In this document: positions 26,110-34,722 of the stretch, in pieces
Layout of the letters: each line of letters starts with the position of its first letter
How positions within the stretch are numbered: the stretch's first letter is position 1
Assembly: GCF_014648435.1 (NCBI RefSeq)
Contig: NZ_BMRC01000010.1
Coordinates: 186,001-250,000 of the forward strand
Length of the DNA stretch: 64,000 nucleotides
Direction: 5' to 3'
Origin: Nonomuraea spiralis
GTDB lineage: Bacteria > Actinomycetota > Actinomycetes > Streptosporangiales > Streptosporangiaceae
Position numbers and translations under genes: made by a program
The notes under the pieces: model-generated
What the model was told of the DNA's origin: nothing
The model's input: only the letters and a program-made list of their open reading frames with translations
The model's database searches: none

Positions 26110-26769
26110 TCAGAGATTTGCCTCAAGCGCGCGGTCGGGCGCGCGGACGGGGACGACCCGCAGCCGTTCGTCGATCAGCAGGGTGACGCCGTGCCCGGCG
26201 ATGATCCGGCGGCACTCGGCGGGGTCCGGCTCGTGGGCCGCGACCAGCCGCGCCCCGGCGCCGAGCACCATGTTGTACGCGCGCAGGTCGGCCCCGGCGA
26301 CCAGCGCGACGTCGTCGGCCGCCACCAGGCGGGCGGTGCTGAGCCGGGCGGTGGGCGCGACCGGCCCGTCGGCGCCGAGCAGGCTGTCGAAGCCGGCCGT
26401 GCCGGGGACGCCGGTGAAGGAGTAGACCTGCCGGATGTTGGCCTCCTGGGCGATCGCGTCGGCGTCGTCCCGGTCGGTGATCATGATGCGCGCGCCGACG
26501 GCGGCCGGTCCGCCGGGGATGGACACGACCACGCCGCCCGCGGCCAGGACGGCGTACCCGGCGACGGGGAGGTGGCAGCCGCCGCGCAGCAGCACGACCA
26601 CGGGGTCGCCCGGACGCAGGCCCCGCCGCCGCAGGCCCTGGGCGGCCTGGCGGGCGCGGACGGCCAGCGTGCCGTAGGTGAGCGTCGCGCCGCCCGCGGC
26701 CTCGGTGACCGCCACGCGCGGGCCGAGCGCGGCCGCCCGCAGCAGGACCGCCTCCGTCCAACCAGTCAT
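26110..26769 (-). pseudogene. Internally deleted AMP-dependent synthetase remnant
   Basis: A 219-residue ORF with the N-terminal ANL region (LTYGTLAVRARQAAQGLRRR, then PVVVLLRGGCHLPVAGYAVL). At about residue 150 the sequence passes from the strand that normally precedes the P-loop (DDVALV) straight to LGAGARLVAAHEPDPAECRR and HGVTLL. Those segments lie well after the P-loop in intact enzymes. The SGTTG loop and its surroundings are thus missing in frame, and the C-terminal half is absent too. It cannot adenylate as it stands. The frame is open and a plausible promoter exists, so it may be a decaying gene or a reused domain. It ends 51 bp before the LuxR-type gene. Confidence 0.6.
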
Positions 26770-26776
26770 GGCCCCC

Positions 26777-26782
26777 ACGCTA
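26777..26782 (-). promoter_or_regulatory. -10 element upstream of the synthetase remnant
   Basis: On the minus strand TAGCGT lies 7 nt before ATG 26769, a spacing that predicts a leaderless or near-leaderless transcript for the remnant and the downstream LuxR-type regulator. Confidence 0.4.
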
Positions 26783-26814
26783 GGAAGCGGGCGGGTGGGG
26801 AGGCATGCTCCAGA

Positions 26815-26839
26815 GTGTGTAACCGGGTGTGTAGTCCGG
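26815..26839. repeat. Two tandem GTGTGTA repeats, 12-bp period
   Basis: GTGTGTAACCGG (26815-26826) is followed directly by GTGTGTAGTCCGG (26827-26839) in the divergent gap between the synthetase remnant and the secreted protease gene. It is a possible binding site for the nearby LuxR-type or SARP regulator; nothing more can be said. Confidence 0.3.
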
Positions 26840-26934
26840 CCGCCCATACCCGATTCCGCATGGCTTGAGCCCGCGAGGCAGCGGCGTGCGTACCTCCTGT
26901 CGGCAGATCCCGGTTCCGGTTTCGGAGGTACGTC

Positions 26935-27960
26935 ATGCACCGCAGAGTCGTCCTGCTCTCCGTCGTCGCGCTCACCGTCGCGGGCGCGCCGGCCCCCGCA
27001 CAGGCCGGGACCACGGCGGACCGCGGGCCCGTGGGCTGGTCGGGGGCCGGCTCGTCGGCCGAGCGCAGGACCGTCATGGACTACTGGACGCCGGAGCGCA
27101 TGCGCGCGGCCAGGCCGCTGTCGGCGCCCGAGCCGCGCCGCGGCACGTCCGGCGAGCCCACGCAGGGCACCCCCTGGGCGGCCCGCGGCGTCGCGGCCAC
27201 CCGCCGGATCACGACCTCCTCGTGGACCGGGAGCGCGGCGGCGACCACCCGGCAGGCCGCGCCGTCCCAGGACAGCAAGGGCCAGACGTGGGCCGACGGC
27301 GGCGGCGTCGCGCGTACGGTCGGCCGCGTCTTCTTCACCACCGCCCAGGGACGTACGGCCTCCTGCTCGGGCACCGCCGTGACCAGCGCGAACCAGAGCG
27401 TCGTGCTGACCGCGGGACACTGCGTCAAGGCGGACGGCGCCGCCCACCGCAACTGGGTGTTCGTCCCGGGCTTCGACGACGGCCGCCGCCCGTTCGGCAC
27501 GTGGGTGGCCACGCGGCTGCTGACCACCCAGCAGTGGAACGCCCGCGAGGACATCAACTTCGACGTCGCCGCCGCCGTGGTCGCGCCGTTGCAGGGCCGT
27601 ACGCTGACCGACGTGGTCGGCGGGCAGGGCGTGGCCTTCAACCAGCCCGTCGGACGGCAGTTGTTCTCCTTCGGCTACCCGGCCGCCGCGCCGTTCGACG
27701 GGTCCGACCTGACGTTCTGCAGCGGGCGCGGGTTCAAGGACCCGGTCAGGACGCAGGACCAGGGGCTGCGCTGCGCGATGACCGGCGGGTCGAGCGGCGG
27801 GCCGTGGTTCCAGGGCTTCGACACCTCCACCGGCCTCGGCTGGCTGAACTCCGTCAACAGCTTCAAGTACGACTTCGCCCCCGACTTCATGTTCGGCCCC
27901 TTCTTCGGGAACGAGGCCATGGCCGTCTACCAGGCCGCGCAGCGCTCCGGGGCCGCCTGA
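26935..27960 (+). CDS. Secreted trypsin-like serine protease
   Basis: A 341-residue exported chymotrypsin-fold protease. Residues 1-24 form a signal peptide (basic start, VVLLSVVALTVAG core, APAQA cleavage region), followed by a probable pro-region of about 80 residues. The catalytic triad is visible as H162 in LTAGHCV, D210 in INFDVAAAVV and S287 in GGSSGGPW. Cysteines at the His loop and near the serine could form the usual disulfides. GGAGG precedes the ATG. It separates the two biosynthetic regions and may be unrelated to both. Substrate unknown. Confidence 0.88.
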   Translation: MHRRVVLLSVVALTVAGAPAPAQAGTTADRGPVGWSGAGSSAERRTVMDYWTPERMRAARPLSAPEPRRGTSGEPTQGTPWAARGVAATRRITTSSWTGSAAATTRQAAPSQDSKGQTWADGGGVARTVGRVFFTTAQGRTASCSGTAVTSANQSVVLTAGHCVKADGAAHRNWVFVPGFDDGRRPFGTWVATRLLTTQQWNAREDINFDVAAAVVAPLQGRTLTDVVGGQGVAFNQPVGRQLFSFGYPAAAPFDGSDLTFCSGRGFKDPVRTQDQGLRCAMTGGSSGGPWFQGFDTSTGLGWLNSVNSFKYDFAPDFMFGPFFGNEAMAVYQAAQRSGAA

Positions 27961-28515
27961 GGACCGTCCGCCCGGAAGAAGTCTCCTCGTACGCGTAATG
28001 CGCGCCGGGGTTCTCCTCGATTACCAGTCAGCGGAATCGGGCCGTACGGGGACGGCACGGGGAGGACCCGGGGTGGGTGGCGCTCCGGGCGGTTCGGTCA
28101 CCCGGCACGCCGGCGGTCCAGCGGGACCCATGGCGCCGGTCGGCCCGTTCGACCCTGAGGACGGCTGTGGAGACTGACCTCGTCATCGCCCGCGGCGGGT
28201 CCTGGCCGGGCCGCGCGACGGCGGACGCCGTCCCTTCCGTTCCGTCCGGCCGGTATTCGGAGGGCGGGGCGGGCGCTCTGATCCGGCGCACGCACGCCAT
28301 CGCGCCGACAGGCGACTACCGGGGGACCGCGGTGACCAACCATGCCCATGACGCCGGCCCACACCTCCACCTGTCCTCCGCCCACCTGCCCCCTGCCCAC
28401 CTGCCCCGGCCCCCTTTGACCTGGGCCCCTTTGACGTGGGCCCCGTTCGCGCCGGTCCTGGGCCGGTGCCGGTGACCACCCGTCCGGCCCCCGCGCGCAG
28501 CCGCGGCCGGGCGTC
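27961..28515. other. 555-bp gap without a convincing gene
   Basis: No open frame here has a ribosome site and sensible protein together. The longest plus-strand frame (28077-28475) is low in complexity and reads through a 15-bp tandem repeat. The gap must hold the end of the protease transcript and the promoter of the carbamoyltransferase operon, but I see no clear -10/-35 pair. Confidence 0.5.
28366..28455. repeat. 15-bp minisatellite, six degenerate units
   Basis: Six 15-bp units run head to tail: TCCACCTGTCCTCCG, CCCACCTGCCCCCTG, CCCACCTGCCCCGGC, CCCCTTTGACCTGGG, CCCCTTTGACGTGGG, CCCCGTTCGCGCCGG. Units 2-3 and 4-5 are near-identical pairs. The period is a multiple of three, so any frame through it yields a pentapeptide repeat (AHLPP, AHLPR, PPLTW, APLTW in one frame). 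It lies 60 bp upstream of the flippase-like gene start. Confidence 0.7.
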
Positions 28516-29844
28516 GTGTCCGGGCCTCTCGTGAGCTCGGTGGGGGCGGCCGTGCCCCGCCCGGCGGCGATGGTACGGCTGCTCGCGGGACGCGGCGCCT
28601 TCAGGGCCGGCACGCAGGTGGCCGCGGCGGCGCCGGCGACCGTCTGGGACGGGCCCGCGTTCGGCCACTACGCCGCCGCCCTCGGCCTGTGCGCGTGGCT
28701 GCTCCTGGTCGCGGACGCCCCCGAGAAGGCGGCGCTGAAGACGCTGGCCCGGGTCAGCCGGATCGGCCCGGCGGTGGCCAGGCTGACGCTGGTCATGGCG
28801 GCCGCGCCGGTGCTGGTGCTGCTGGCGGTGCTCGTCCCCGTCGCGGTGACCGCGCCGCTGTCGGCGGCGACCCTCTACCTCGCGGCCGGAGCCTGGTCGG
28901 CCTGCACCGGCCTGCTGATGGCGGTCTCCGGCCTGCACCGCGTACGCGGCCGGCCGGCTCTGGACTCGACGGCCTTCGGGGCGAGCGGCGGCGTGGTGCT
29001 CGCCGTCACCGCCGCCACCTTGTGGATCGGCTGGCCGCCCCAGGCGCACCTGCTGCTCGTCCTGGCCGGGATGGTCGCGGTCACCTGCGCCGCCCTCGCG
29101 GCACTCCCCCGCGACTGGCTGCGCCCCCCGCCGTCCCCCGCCGCCGTCGGAGGCGCGGGCGGAGGCGGAGGCGCCGTCGGAGGCGGCGTCGGAGGCGGCG
29201 TCGGAGGCGAAGGCGGGCGGCGGCGGTTGCTGCGGCCCATGGTGCGGGCCACCTGGCTGCTGGGGGTCGCCGATCTGTGCGACACGCTCTGCTTCGCCGT
29301 CGTGTACCTGGTGCTGGCCGTCTCGGGGCGGACGGATCAGAGCGGTGTGCTCTACCTCGCGCTGCTTCCGGCCGTCGCGGTCTGCCAGCTCGCGATCTAC
29401 CTGCTGCGGGTCGCGCAGCCCGCGACCTCACGCCGCCTGCGCGGCCCCGGCGGGCGGGCCGGCCGGGCCCGTGCCGTACGGCTGCTGCGCCGGGCCGAAC
29501 GGGCGGGGGCCGCCGTCGCCGCCGTCCTCGCCTGCGCCGCGCCGCTCGCCTGGACCCGGGCGGACGACGGGGTGCCGGTGGCGGTGCTCGGGGCGCTCGT
29601 GGGCGTCGTGCTGGTGTTGTTCCTGACCGTCATGTACGCGGCCTACCTGGTCGAGAACACCAACAACGACGTGCTCGCCGTGACCTCGGCGGGCGCGTTC
29701 GCCGGACTGGTGGCCACCGTTCTGCTGGGCGTCGCCGTCGTGCCGTGGCTGGGCGCGGCCGGCGGTGTGGCGGCGCTCGCCCTGGCCGTTCCCGTCAAGG
29801 CCCATGTGATGCGCCGGATGCTGATCTCGCGAAATTCGGAGTGA
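28516..29844 (+). CDS. Flippase-like polytopic membrane protein
   Basis: A 442-residue protein with about 12 hydrophobic segments, resembling polysaccharide-biosynthesis (Wzx/MATE-like) flippases in layout: an N-terminal amphipathic start, then ALGLCAWLLLVADAPEKAALK, which matches the family's second-helix region. A glycine-rich linker (about residues 211-233) built from a 12-bp DNA repeat sits in the middle cytosolic loop. The GTG start has a weak ribosome site, so the exact start is unsure. It stands 4 bp before the carbamoyltransferase gene, so it is the first gene of the second biosynthetic operon and probably exports or flips its product. Confidence 0.6.
   Translation: MSGPLVSSVGAAVPRPAAMVRLLAGRGAFRAGTQVAAAAPATVWDGPAFGHYAAALGLCAWLLLVADAPEKAALKTLARVSRIGPAVARLTLVMAAAPVLVLLAVLVPVAVTAPLSAATLYLAAGAWSACTGLLMAVSGLHRVRGRPALDSTAFGASGGVVLAVTAATLWIGWPPQAHLLLVLAGMVAVTCAALAALPRDWLRPPPSPAAVGGAGGGGGAVGGGVGGGVGGEGGRRRLLRPMVRATWLLGVADLCDTLCFAVVYLVLAVSGRTDQSGVLYLALLPAVAVCQLAIYLLRVAQPATSRRLRGPGGRAGRARAVRLLRRAERAGAAVAAVLACAAPLAWTRADDGVPVAVLGALVGVVLVLFLTVMYAAYLVENTNNDVLAVTSAGAFAGLVATVLLGVAVVPWLGAAGGVAALALAVPVKAHVMRRMLISRNSE
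29145..29216 (+). repeat. 12-bp Gly/Val-coding tandem repeat
   Basis: Imperfect 12-bp units of the type GTCGGAGGCGGC encode a GGVGGG-like linker inside the flippase-like protein. The repeat is in frame and looks prone to length change by slippage. Confidence 0.6.
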
Positions 29845-29848
29845 CGAC

Positions 29849-31432
29849 ATGTACGTACTGGGCATCTCCCGGGTGCACGACTCTGCGGCGGCGCTGGTGC
29901 GCGACGGCGAGATCGTGGCGTTGGCCGAGGAGGAGCGTTTCACCCGGGTCAGGCACGACTGCCGGCTCCCCCGCCGGGCGGTCGCGTACTGCCTGGAGCA
30001 GGCCGGGATCGGCATGGACGAGGTGGACCACGTGGCCTTCGCCGGCCCGTTGGGCGACACGCCCTCCTGCGAGGCCGGGTACGAGGTGCATCTCGTGGAC
30101 CTGCACCGCGCGTACGCGGCGGGGGCCTTCTACCCCGGCCCGTTCGACTCCGCCGCCGTGCTGACGATGGACGGGACCGGCACCTGCCTGGCCGCCGCCG
30201 ACGGGAGCCGGATCACGGACCTGGCCCGGATCGGCCCCCCGCACTCCCTCGGCACCCTGTACGGCGCGGTCACCGCTTACCTCGGCTTCCGCCCCGGCCT
30301 GGACGAGGACAAGGTGATGGGCCTGGCCGCGTACGGGAGCGACACGTACGCGCAGCCCTTCGCCGACCTGCTGCGCCTGACCCCGGACGGCGGCTACGAG
30401 CTGGACCTGAGCTGGTTCGCGCGGGACGACGGCGGCGGGCACACGGTGTCGGCCAGGTTCCTGGACGTGTTCGGCCCCCCGAGACCACCGAGACCGCCGA
30501 CCCGTGCGACCCCCGAGGACCCCGTCCCCCAGCACTACATGGACATCGCCTACGCCCTCCAGGGCACGCTGGAGCGGGCCGGGCTGCACCTGGCCCGCCG
30601 GCTGCGCGACAGCACCGGAGCGACCCGGCTCGCGGTCGCCGGCGACGTGGCCCTGAACCCCATGCTGAACGGCCGCATCCTGGCGGAGTCCGGCTTCGAG
30701 GAGCTGTCCGCCCAGCCGGCCGCCGCCTCGCTCGGCGCGGCGCTGGAGGTGAGCGTCGGCCGGTTCGGACGTCCGCGCCCGGCGGGCGGCAACGTCTTCG
30801 CCGGGCCCGGCTTCCCCGAGGAACGTATGGAGAAGGCGCTGCGCGACGCGGGCCTGGACTACCGGCGTACCGGCGACGTCGCGGGGCAGGCCGCCGCGCG
30901 CATCGCCGACGGGCTGATCGTGGGCTGGTTCCAGGGGCGGATGGAGTGCGGGCCGCGGGCCCTCGGCAACCGGTCGCTGCTGGCCGACCCGCGCGACCCC
31001 GCGTCCAGGACGCGGATGAACGAGCGGGTCAAGCACCGGGAGGCGTTCCGGCCGTGCGCGCCGTCGTGCCTGGCCGAGCGGGCCAGGGACTACTTCACCG
31101 GCGATCATCCCTCGCCGGTCATGCTGCTCGGGTTCGACGTGCTGGACCACCGCCGCGGTGAGGTGCCCGCGATCACCCACGTGGACGGCAGCGCCCGCCT
31201 GCAGACGGTGAGCCGTGCCGCCAACCCGCTCTACCACGGGCTGATCAGCCGCTTCGAGGAGCTGACCGGCGTGCCGCTGCTGGCCAACGCCGCGTTCTGC
31301 GACGACGACGAGCCGATCGTGTGCACCCCCGAGGAGGCCGTCGCCTGCTACCTCAGGACGGACGCCGACGCGCTGGCGCTCGGCCCGTTCTGGACCGAGA
31401 AGCCGCACGGCGATCTGTGGGAGGCACGATGA
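29849..31432 (+). CDS. NodU/CmcH-family O-carbamoyltransferase
   Basis: A 527-residue carbamoyltransferase of the NodU/CmcH/TobZ type. These enzymes form carbamoyl-AMP from carbamoyl phosphate and ATP in a YrdC-like C-terminal domain and pass the carbamoyl group to a hydroxyl in a Kae1-like N-terminal domain. The first metal-binding histidine is seen at H10 (RVHDSAAALV), and ECGPRALGNRSLLADPRD is the C-terminal signature near 366-383. The usual NTSFN..GEPIV motif is replaced by NAAFCDDDEPIV starting at N480, an unusual change near the active site. The stop overlaps the next ATG (ATGA). The substrate is unknown but probably the operon's product or precursor. Confidence 0.88.
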   Translation: MYVLGISRVHDSAAALVRDGEIVALAEEERFTRVRHDCRLPRRAVAYCLEQAGIGMDEVDHVAFAGPLGDTPSCEAGYEVHLVDLHRAYAAGAFYPGPFDSAAVLTMDGTGTCLAAADGSRITDLARIGPPHSLGTLYGAVTAYLGFRPGLDEDKVMGLAAYGSDTYAQPFADLLRLTPDGGYELDLSWFARDDGGGHTVSARFLDVFGPPRPPRPPTRATPEDPVPQHYMDIAYALQGTLERAGLHLARRLRDSTGATRLAVAGDVALNPMLNGRILAESGFEELSAQPAAASLGAALEVSVGRFGRPRPAGGNVFAGPGFPEERMEKALRDAGLDYRRTGDVAGQAAARIADGLIVGWFQGRMECGPRALGNRSLLADPRDPASRTRMNERVKHREAFRPCAPSCLAERARDYFTGDHPSPVMLLGFDVLDHRRGEVPAITHVDGSARLQTVSRAANPLYHGLISRFEELTGVPLLANAAFCDDDEPIVCTPEEAVACYLRTDADALALGPFWTEKPHGDLWEAR

Positions 31433-32643
31433 GCGGGACGAGGTCCCTGGTGGTGCTCGGGGCCGCGGACGGCTCGCTGTCCACCTACCGGGCGGCGGCC
31501 GCGATGGGCCTGCGGACGATCGCGGTCGACCGCTCGCCGGACGCCCCCGGCGTCGCGCTCGCCGACGAGTACCTCCAGGTCAGCACGCACGACGCGGCGG
31601 CGGTCACGGCCGCGCTCGCCGGGCGTTCCGACCTGGCGGGCGTGGTCGCGCCCTCCAGCGACGTCGCGGTGCCCGCGCTGCGGGCGGTGGCGGAGGCGTA
31701 CGGGCTGCCGGCGCGGTTGTCGGAGACGGCGGCGCGGGCGTCGGTGGACAAGTGGGTGCTGCGCGGCATCCTCGACGAGCTGGGTGTGTCGTCCTATCCC
31801 TGGATCATCGGCGACGACCCGGCCGACCTGGTGGCACGGGCACGCGGGATGCGCTTCCCCGTGGTCGTCAAGCCCGCCGACGCGCAGAGCGGGCGCGGGG
31901 TGAGCAGGTGCGCCGCCCCCGGTGACGTGCCCGCCGCCGTCGAGGAGGCCCGGCGCAGCTCGTACGGCGGGCTGGTGATGGTCGAGGAGGAGATCCGCGG
32001 GACCCTGTGCAACTGCGAGTGCGTCGTGGACGAGGGGCGCGTGGTGTTCGTGGCGACGAGCCTCCAGGAGGTGAGCCCGCCGCCGCTGGTGCTGACCATG
32101 AGCCGCCAGATGCCGGCCGGGCTGCCCGCCGGCGTCCTGGACACCACCCGCTCGATCATGGACAAGGTCTGCAGCCGCCTGGACTACCGGCGCGGCCCGC
32201 TGAACCTCGACCTGATCGTCACCCCCGACGGCCGGCCGTACGTCATCGAGCTGGGACTGCGCACGGGCGGCAACGGCACCGACGACATGGTCAGGCTCTG
32301 CCACGGCGTCGATCCCGTACGGGCCGCCGTACAGGCCGCGGTCGGCCTGCCGATCGAGCTGCGGCCGCACCGGCCCCGGCCGGTCCTGTGGCGGGTGCTG
32401 ACCGCCGGGCACGAGGGCGAGCTGGTCTCGGTGACCGGCGCGGCGGCGGCCAGGGCGCTGCCGCAGGTGGCCGAGCTGGTCCTGCTGGCCCGCCCGGGGC
32501 AGCGGGTGCGTCCCTACCGCGACGTCTCCGACCGGCTCGGCTGGTACGTCGTGCACGCGGACACCCCGGAGGAGCTGGACGCGGCGGCCGCCGCCGTGAC
32601 GCGTGCGCTGCGCTTCGAGGTGCGGGGCGATGTACAGCGTTGA
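31429..32643 (+). CDS. ATP-grasp carboxylate-amine ligase
   Basis: A 404-residue ATP-grasp enzyme of the carbamoyl-phosphate synthase-L-like group. N-terminal fold VVLGAADGSLSTYRAAAAMG is the pre-ATP-grasp nucleotide-like strand-turn. K148 in FPVVVKPADAQSGRGVS with the SGRG loop binds ATP, and PYVIELGLRTGGNG carries the metal and phosphate ligands. It joins an acid and an amine via an acyl phosphate and is common in dipeptide and antibiotic pathways. It overlaps the carbamoyltransferase stop by 4 bp (GAGG site upstream) and the FemAB-like gene by 14 bp. Confidence 0.85.
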   Translation: MSGTRSLVVLGAADGSLSTYRAAAAMGLRTIAVDRSPDAPGVALADEYLQVSTHDAAAVTAALAGRSDLAGVVAPSSDVAVPALRAVAEAYGLPARLSETAARASVDKWVLRGILDELGVSSYPWIIGDDPADLVARARGMRFPVVVKPADAQSGRGVSRCAAPGDVPAAVEEARRSSYGGLVMVEEEIRGTLCNCECVVDEGRVVFVATSLQEVSPPPLVLTMSRQMPAGLPAGVLDTTRSIMDKVCSRLDYRRGPLNLDLIVTPDGRPYVIELGLRTGGNGTDDMVRLCHGVDPVRAAVQAAVGLPIELRPHRPRPVLWRVLTAGHEGELVSVTGAAAARALPQVAELVLLARPGQRVRPYRDVSDRLGWYVVHADTPEELDAAAAAVTRALRFEVRGDVQR

Positions 32644-33670
32644 CGTGCTCGGCTCGATCGGCGAGGTGGGGGCCCGGGAGTGGGACGCGCTCGCCGACGG
32701 CGTGCCGTTCGTCCGGCATCGCTGGCTGGGCCTGGCCGAGCGGGTCCTGGCCGAGCACCGGCCCCGCTACCTGCTGGTCCGCAAGGACGGCGGGCTCGTG
32801 GCGGCCGCGGTGTGCGCGCTGGAGCACCGGCTGCACAACCCGGTGCTGGAGTCGCGGTTCGGGCGGCTGACCAGGCGGTGGCCGTTCCTCCAGGTGCAGG
32901 CGCCGATGACGGCGACGTCCGGGCTGCTGGGCGGCGAGGGGCCGCAGCGGCGGGTGCTGCTGCGTGCGATCCGGTCCCTGGTCAGGAGCGAGCGGCTGCT
33001 GTTCTGCGTCGTCGACCACCTGCCGTACGCCGCCGGGCAGCCGGGCTACTGCCGGCTGGGCTGGCTGCCGGAGACGCTGCTGGACCTGACGTGGCCGTCG
33101 TTCGAGGCGTACCTGGACCACCTGCCGCGCAAACGGCGGGCCGAGTTGCGGCGTACGCAGCGGCGGGCCGAGCGGGAGGGCATCGACGTCCGGCCGCTGG
33201 CGGGCGGGGCCGGCGCGGACCTGGACCGGATGGTGGCCGCGGTGGACCGCCGCCACGGCCCGCACGTCTTCTACCGGCCGGGACTGTTCCCCGAGGCGGC
33301 CGGCGCCCTGGGCGCGGACCTGACCGTGCTGGCCGCCCACCGGAACGGCACGCCGGCCGGCTGCGTCGCCCTGCTCCGCGACGGCGACGAGCTGGTCGCC
33401 CGGTGGATCGGGCGCGACTACGCCGCCACCGAGGGCACCGCCGTCTACCACGCGCTGCTCACGGCGTGCGTACGGGCCGCCGTCGGCTCGGGCGCGCGTA
33501 CGTTGCGGCTCGGCGGCGCGGCCTACGAGACGAAGAAGCAGTTCGGGGTGCGGCTGGAGCCGCGCAGCCGGTTGTTCGCCGCCCGCAGCGGGTTCGTCAC
33601 CCGGCTCGTGGGCGGCCTCGGCCACCATCTCGACCCGCCGCAGCTCCCGCCCACGCCAGCCGCCACGTGA
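32630..33670 (+). CDS. FemAB-like GNAT acyltransferase
   Basis: A 346-residue protein of the FemAB/BioF2-like GNAT group (acetyltransferase-6 type). Two GNAT halves are visible: an N-terminal half with RYLLVRKDGGLVAAAVCALE and a C-terminal half starting at FEAYLDHLPRKRRAELRR. The second has GCVALLRDGDELVARWIGRD and the late ALRLGGAAYETKKQFG-like stretch (LRLGGAAYETKKQFG). Related proteins transfer acyl or aminoacyl groups to amines. The ATG lies inside the end of the ATP-grasp gene, implying translational coupling. Together with the ATP-grasp ligase it could add a second amide bond. Confidence 0.7.
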   Translation: MYSVDVLGSIGEVGAREWDALADGVPFVRHRWLGLAERVLAEHRPRYLLVRKDGGLVAAAVCALEHRLHNPVLESRFGRLTRRWPFLQVQAPMTATSGLLGGEGPQRRVLLRAIRSLVRSERLLFCVVDHLPYAAGQPGYCRLGWLPETLLDLTWPSFEAYLDHLPRKRRAELRRTQRRAEREGIDVRPLAGGAGADLDRMVAAVDRRHGPHVFYRPGLFPEAAGALGADLTVLAAHRNGTPAGCVALLRDGDELVARWIGRDYAATEGTAVYHALLTACVRAAVGSGARTLRLGGAAYETKKQFGVRLEPRSRLFAARSGFVTRLVGGLGHHLDPPQLPPTPAAT

Positions 33671-33690
33671 CCGAGAAAGGACGAGGGCCG

Positions 33691-34722
33691 GTGCGCGCCT
33701 CCTACCTCCCTTCGCTGACCCTGGACGAGTACCTGCGCGTGGTCGCGACCGTCCATCCGCAGTTGCACGCCGTGCTGGACTTCGAACGGCCGGGCGCGGC
33801 GCGGGCGCTCGGGGTGCTCGCCGCGACCAGCAGCGAGTTCGACTCCGACCGCGGCGGGCGGGGCGACTCCTACCGCCGGGCGCAGCAGGACGCGCTGGTG
33901 CGCTGGACCGGCATCCGGGCCCTGCTCGGCCTGCTCGCCCCCGAGCCGGCGGCCGGGCCGCCGCTGCTGCTCGACGTCCTCGGCGGCGACGGCACGGTCG
34001 CGCGGGCGGCCGCCGGGCGGCTCGGCAGCCTGGACTCCAAGCCGACGATCATCACCGGCGACCTGTCCGGCCAGATGGTGGACCGGGCCCTGGCCCAGGG
34101 GTTGCCCGCGGTGCGCCAGGCCGCCCAGTTCCTGTTCCTGCGGGCGGAGTCGGTGGACGGGGTGCTGCTGGCGTACGGGACCCATCACATCGACCCGGCG
34201 GACCGGCCGCGCGCGGTGGCCGAGGCGGTACGGGTGACGCGGCCGGGCGGCCGGATCGTGCTGCACGACTTCGACGACGACGGTCCGATGGCCGGGTTCT
34301 TCGCGGGGGTCGTGCATCCGCACGCGGCGGGCGGGCACGCCTACCGGCACTTCACCCGGTCCGGGCTCGCCGCCCTGTTCGCCGACGCGGGCCTGGCCGT
34401 ACGGGTGCTCGACCTGTACGACCCGCTGGTCGTACGGGCCGGCGGCGAGCCGGAGGCCAAGGAGCGGATGTGCCGCTACGTAGGCGACATGTACGGCGTG
34501 GGCGCCCACTTCGCCGCCCTGGAGGACGTCGAGGCGGCCTGGCGGCTCCTGGAACGGCACTTCGACCACGGGACGCCCCGGCGCTGGGACCCCTCCGTAC
34601 CGTCCCGCCCCCTCGTCCACCGGCGCGACGGGATGTACGTGGCCGAGGTGCCCAGGATGGCGCTGGTCGCCGTCGCCACGAAACCGGCCGCCCCGGCACG
34701 CCGCCTCGGGGATCAGCCGTGA
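33691..34722 (+). CDS. SAM-dependent methyltransferase
   Basis: A 343-residue class I methyltransferase. Motif I is LLLDVLGGDGTVARA near residues 90-104, and motif IV-like LLAYGTHHIDPADRP, with VRVTRPGGRIVLHDF after it, follows the standard Methyltransf_11/25 pattern. I used GTG 33691 because AAAGGACGAGG precedes it; an in-frame GTG at 33667 overlaps the upstream stop and is an alternative. It is the last gene of the second biosynthetic operon and overlaps the convergent CMD gene by 10 bp. Methyl acceptor unknown. Confidence 0.82.
   Translation: MRASYLPSLTLDEYLRVVATVHPQLHAVLDFERPGAARALGVLAATSSEFDSDRGGRGDSYRRAQQDALVRWTGIRALLGLLAPEPAAGPPLLLDVLGGDGTVARAAAGRLGSLDSKPTIITGDLSGQMVDRALAQGLPAVRQAAQFLFLRAESVDGVLLAYGTHHIDPADRPRAVAEAVRVTRPGGRIVLHDFDDDGPMAGFFAGVVHPHAAGGHAYRHFTRSGLAALFADAGLAVRVLDLYDPLVVRAGGEPEAKERMCRYVGDMYGVGAHFAALEDVEAAWRLLERHFDHGTPRRWDPSVPSRPLVHRRDGMYVAEVPRMALVAVATKPAAPARRLGDQP

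Noticed and set aside
28366..28455. CRISPR-like array
   Set aside because: Units are contiguous with no spacers, and no cas genes are nearby.
28077..28475. Open frame reading a pentapeptide repeat (AHLPP, PPLTW)
   Set aside because: No ribosome site; repeat comes from the 15-bp minisatellite, and the rest is Arg/Pro/Ser-rich shadow sequence. Not a true pentapeptide-repeat protein (no A[D/N]LxX pattern).
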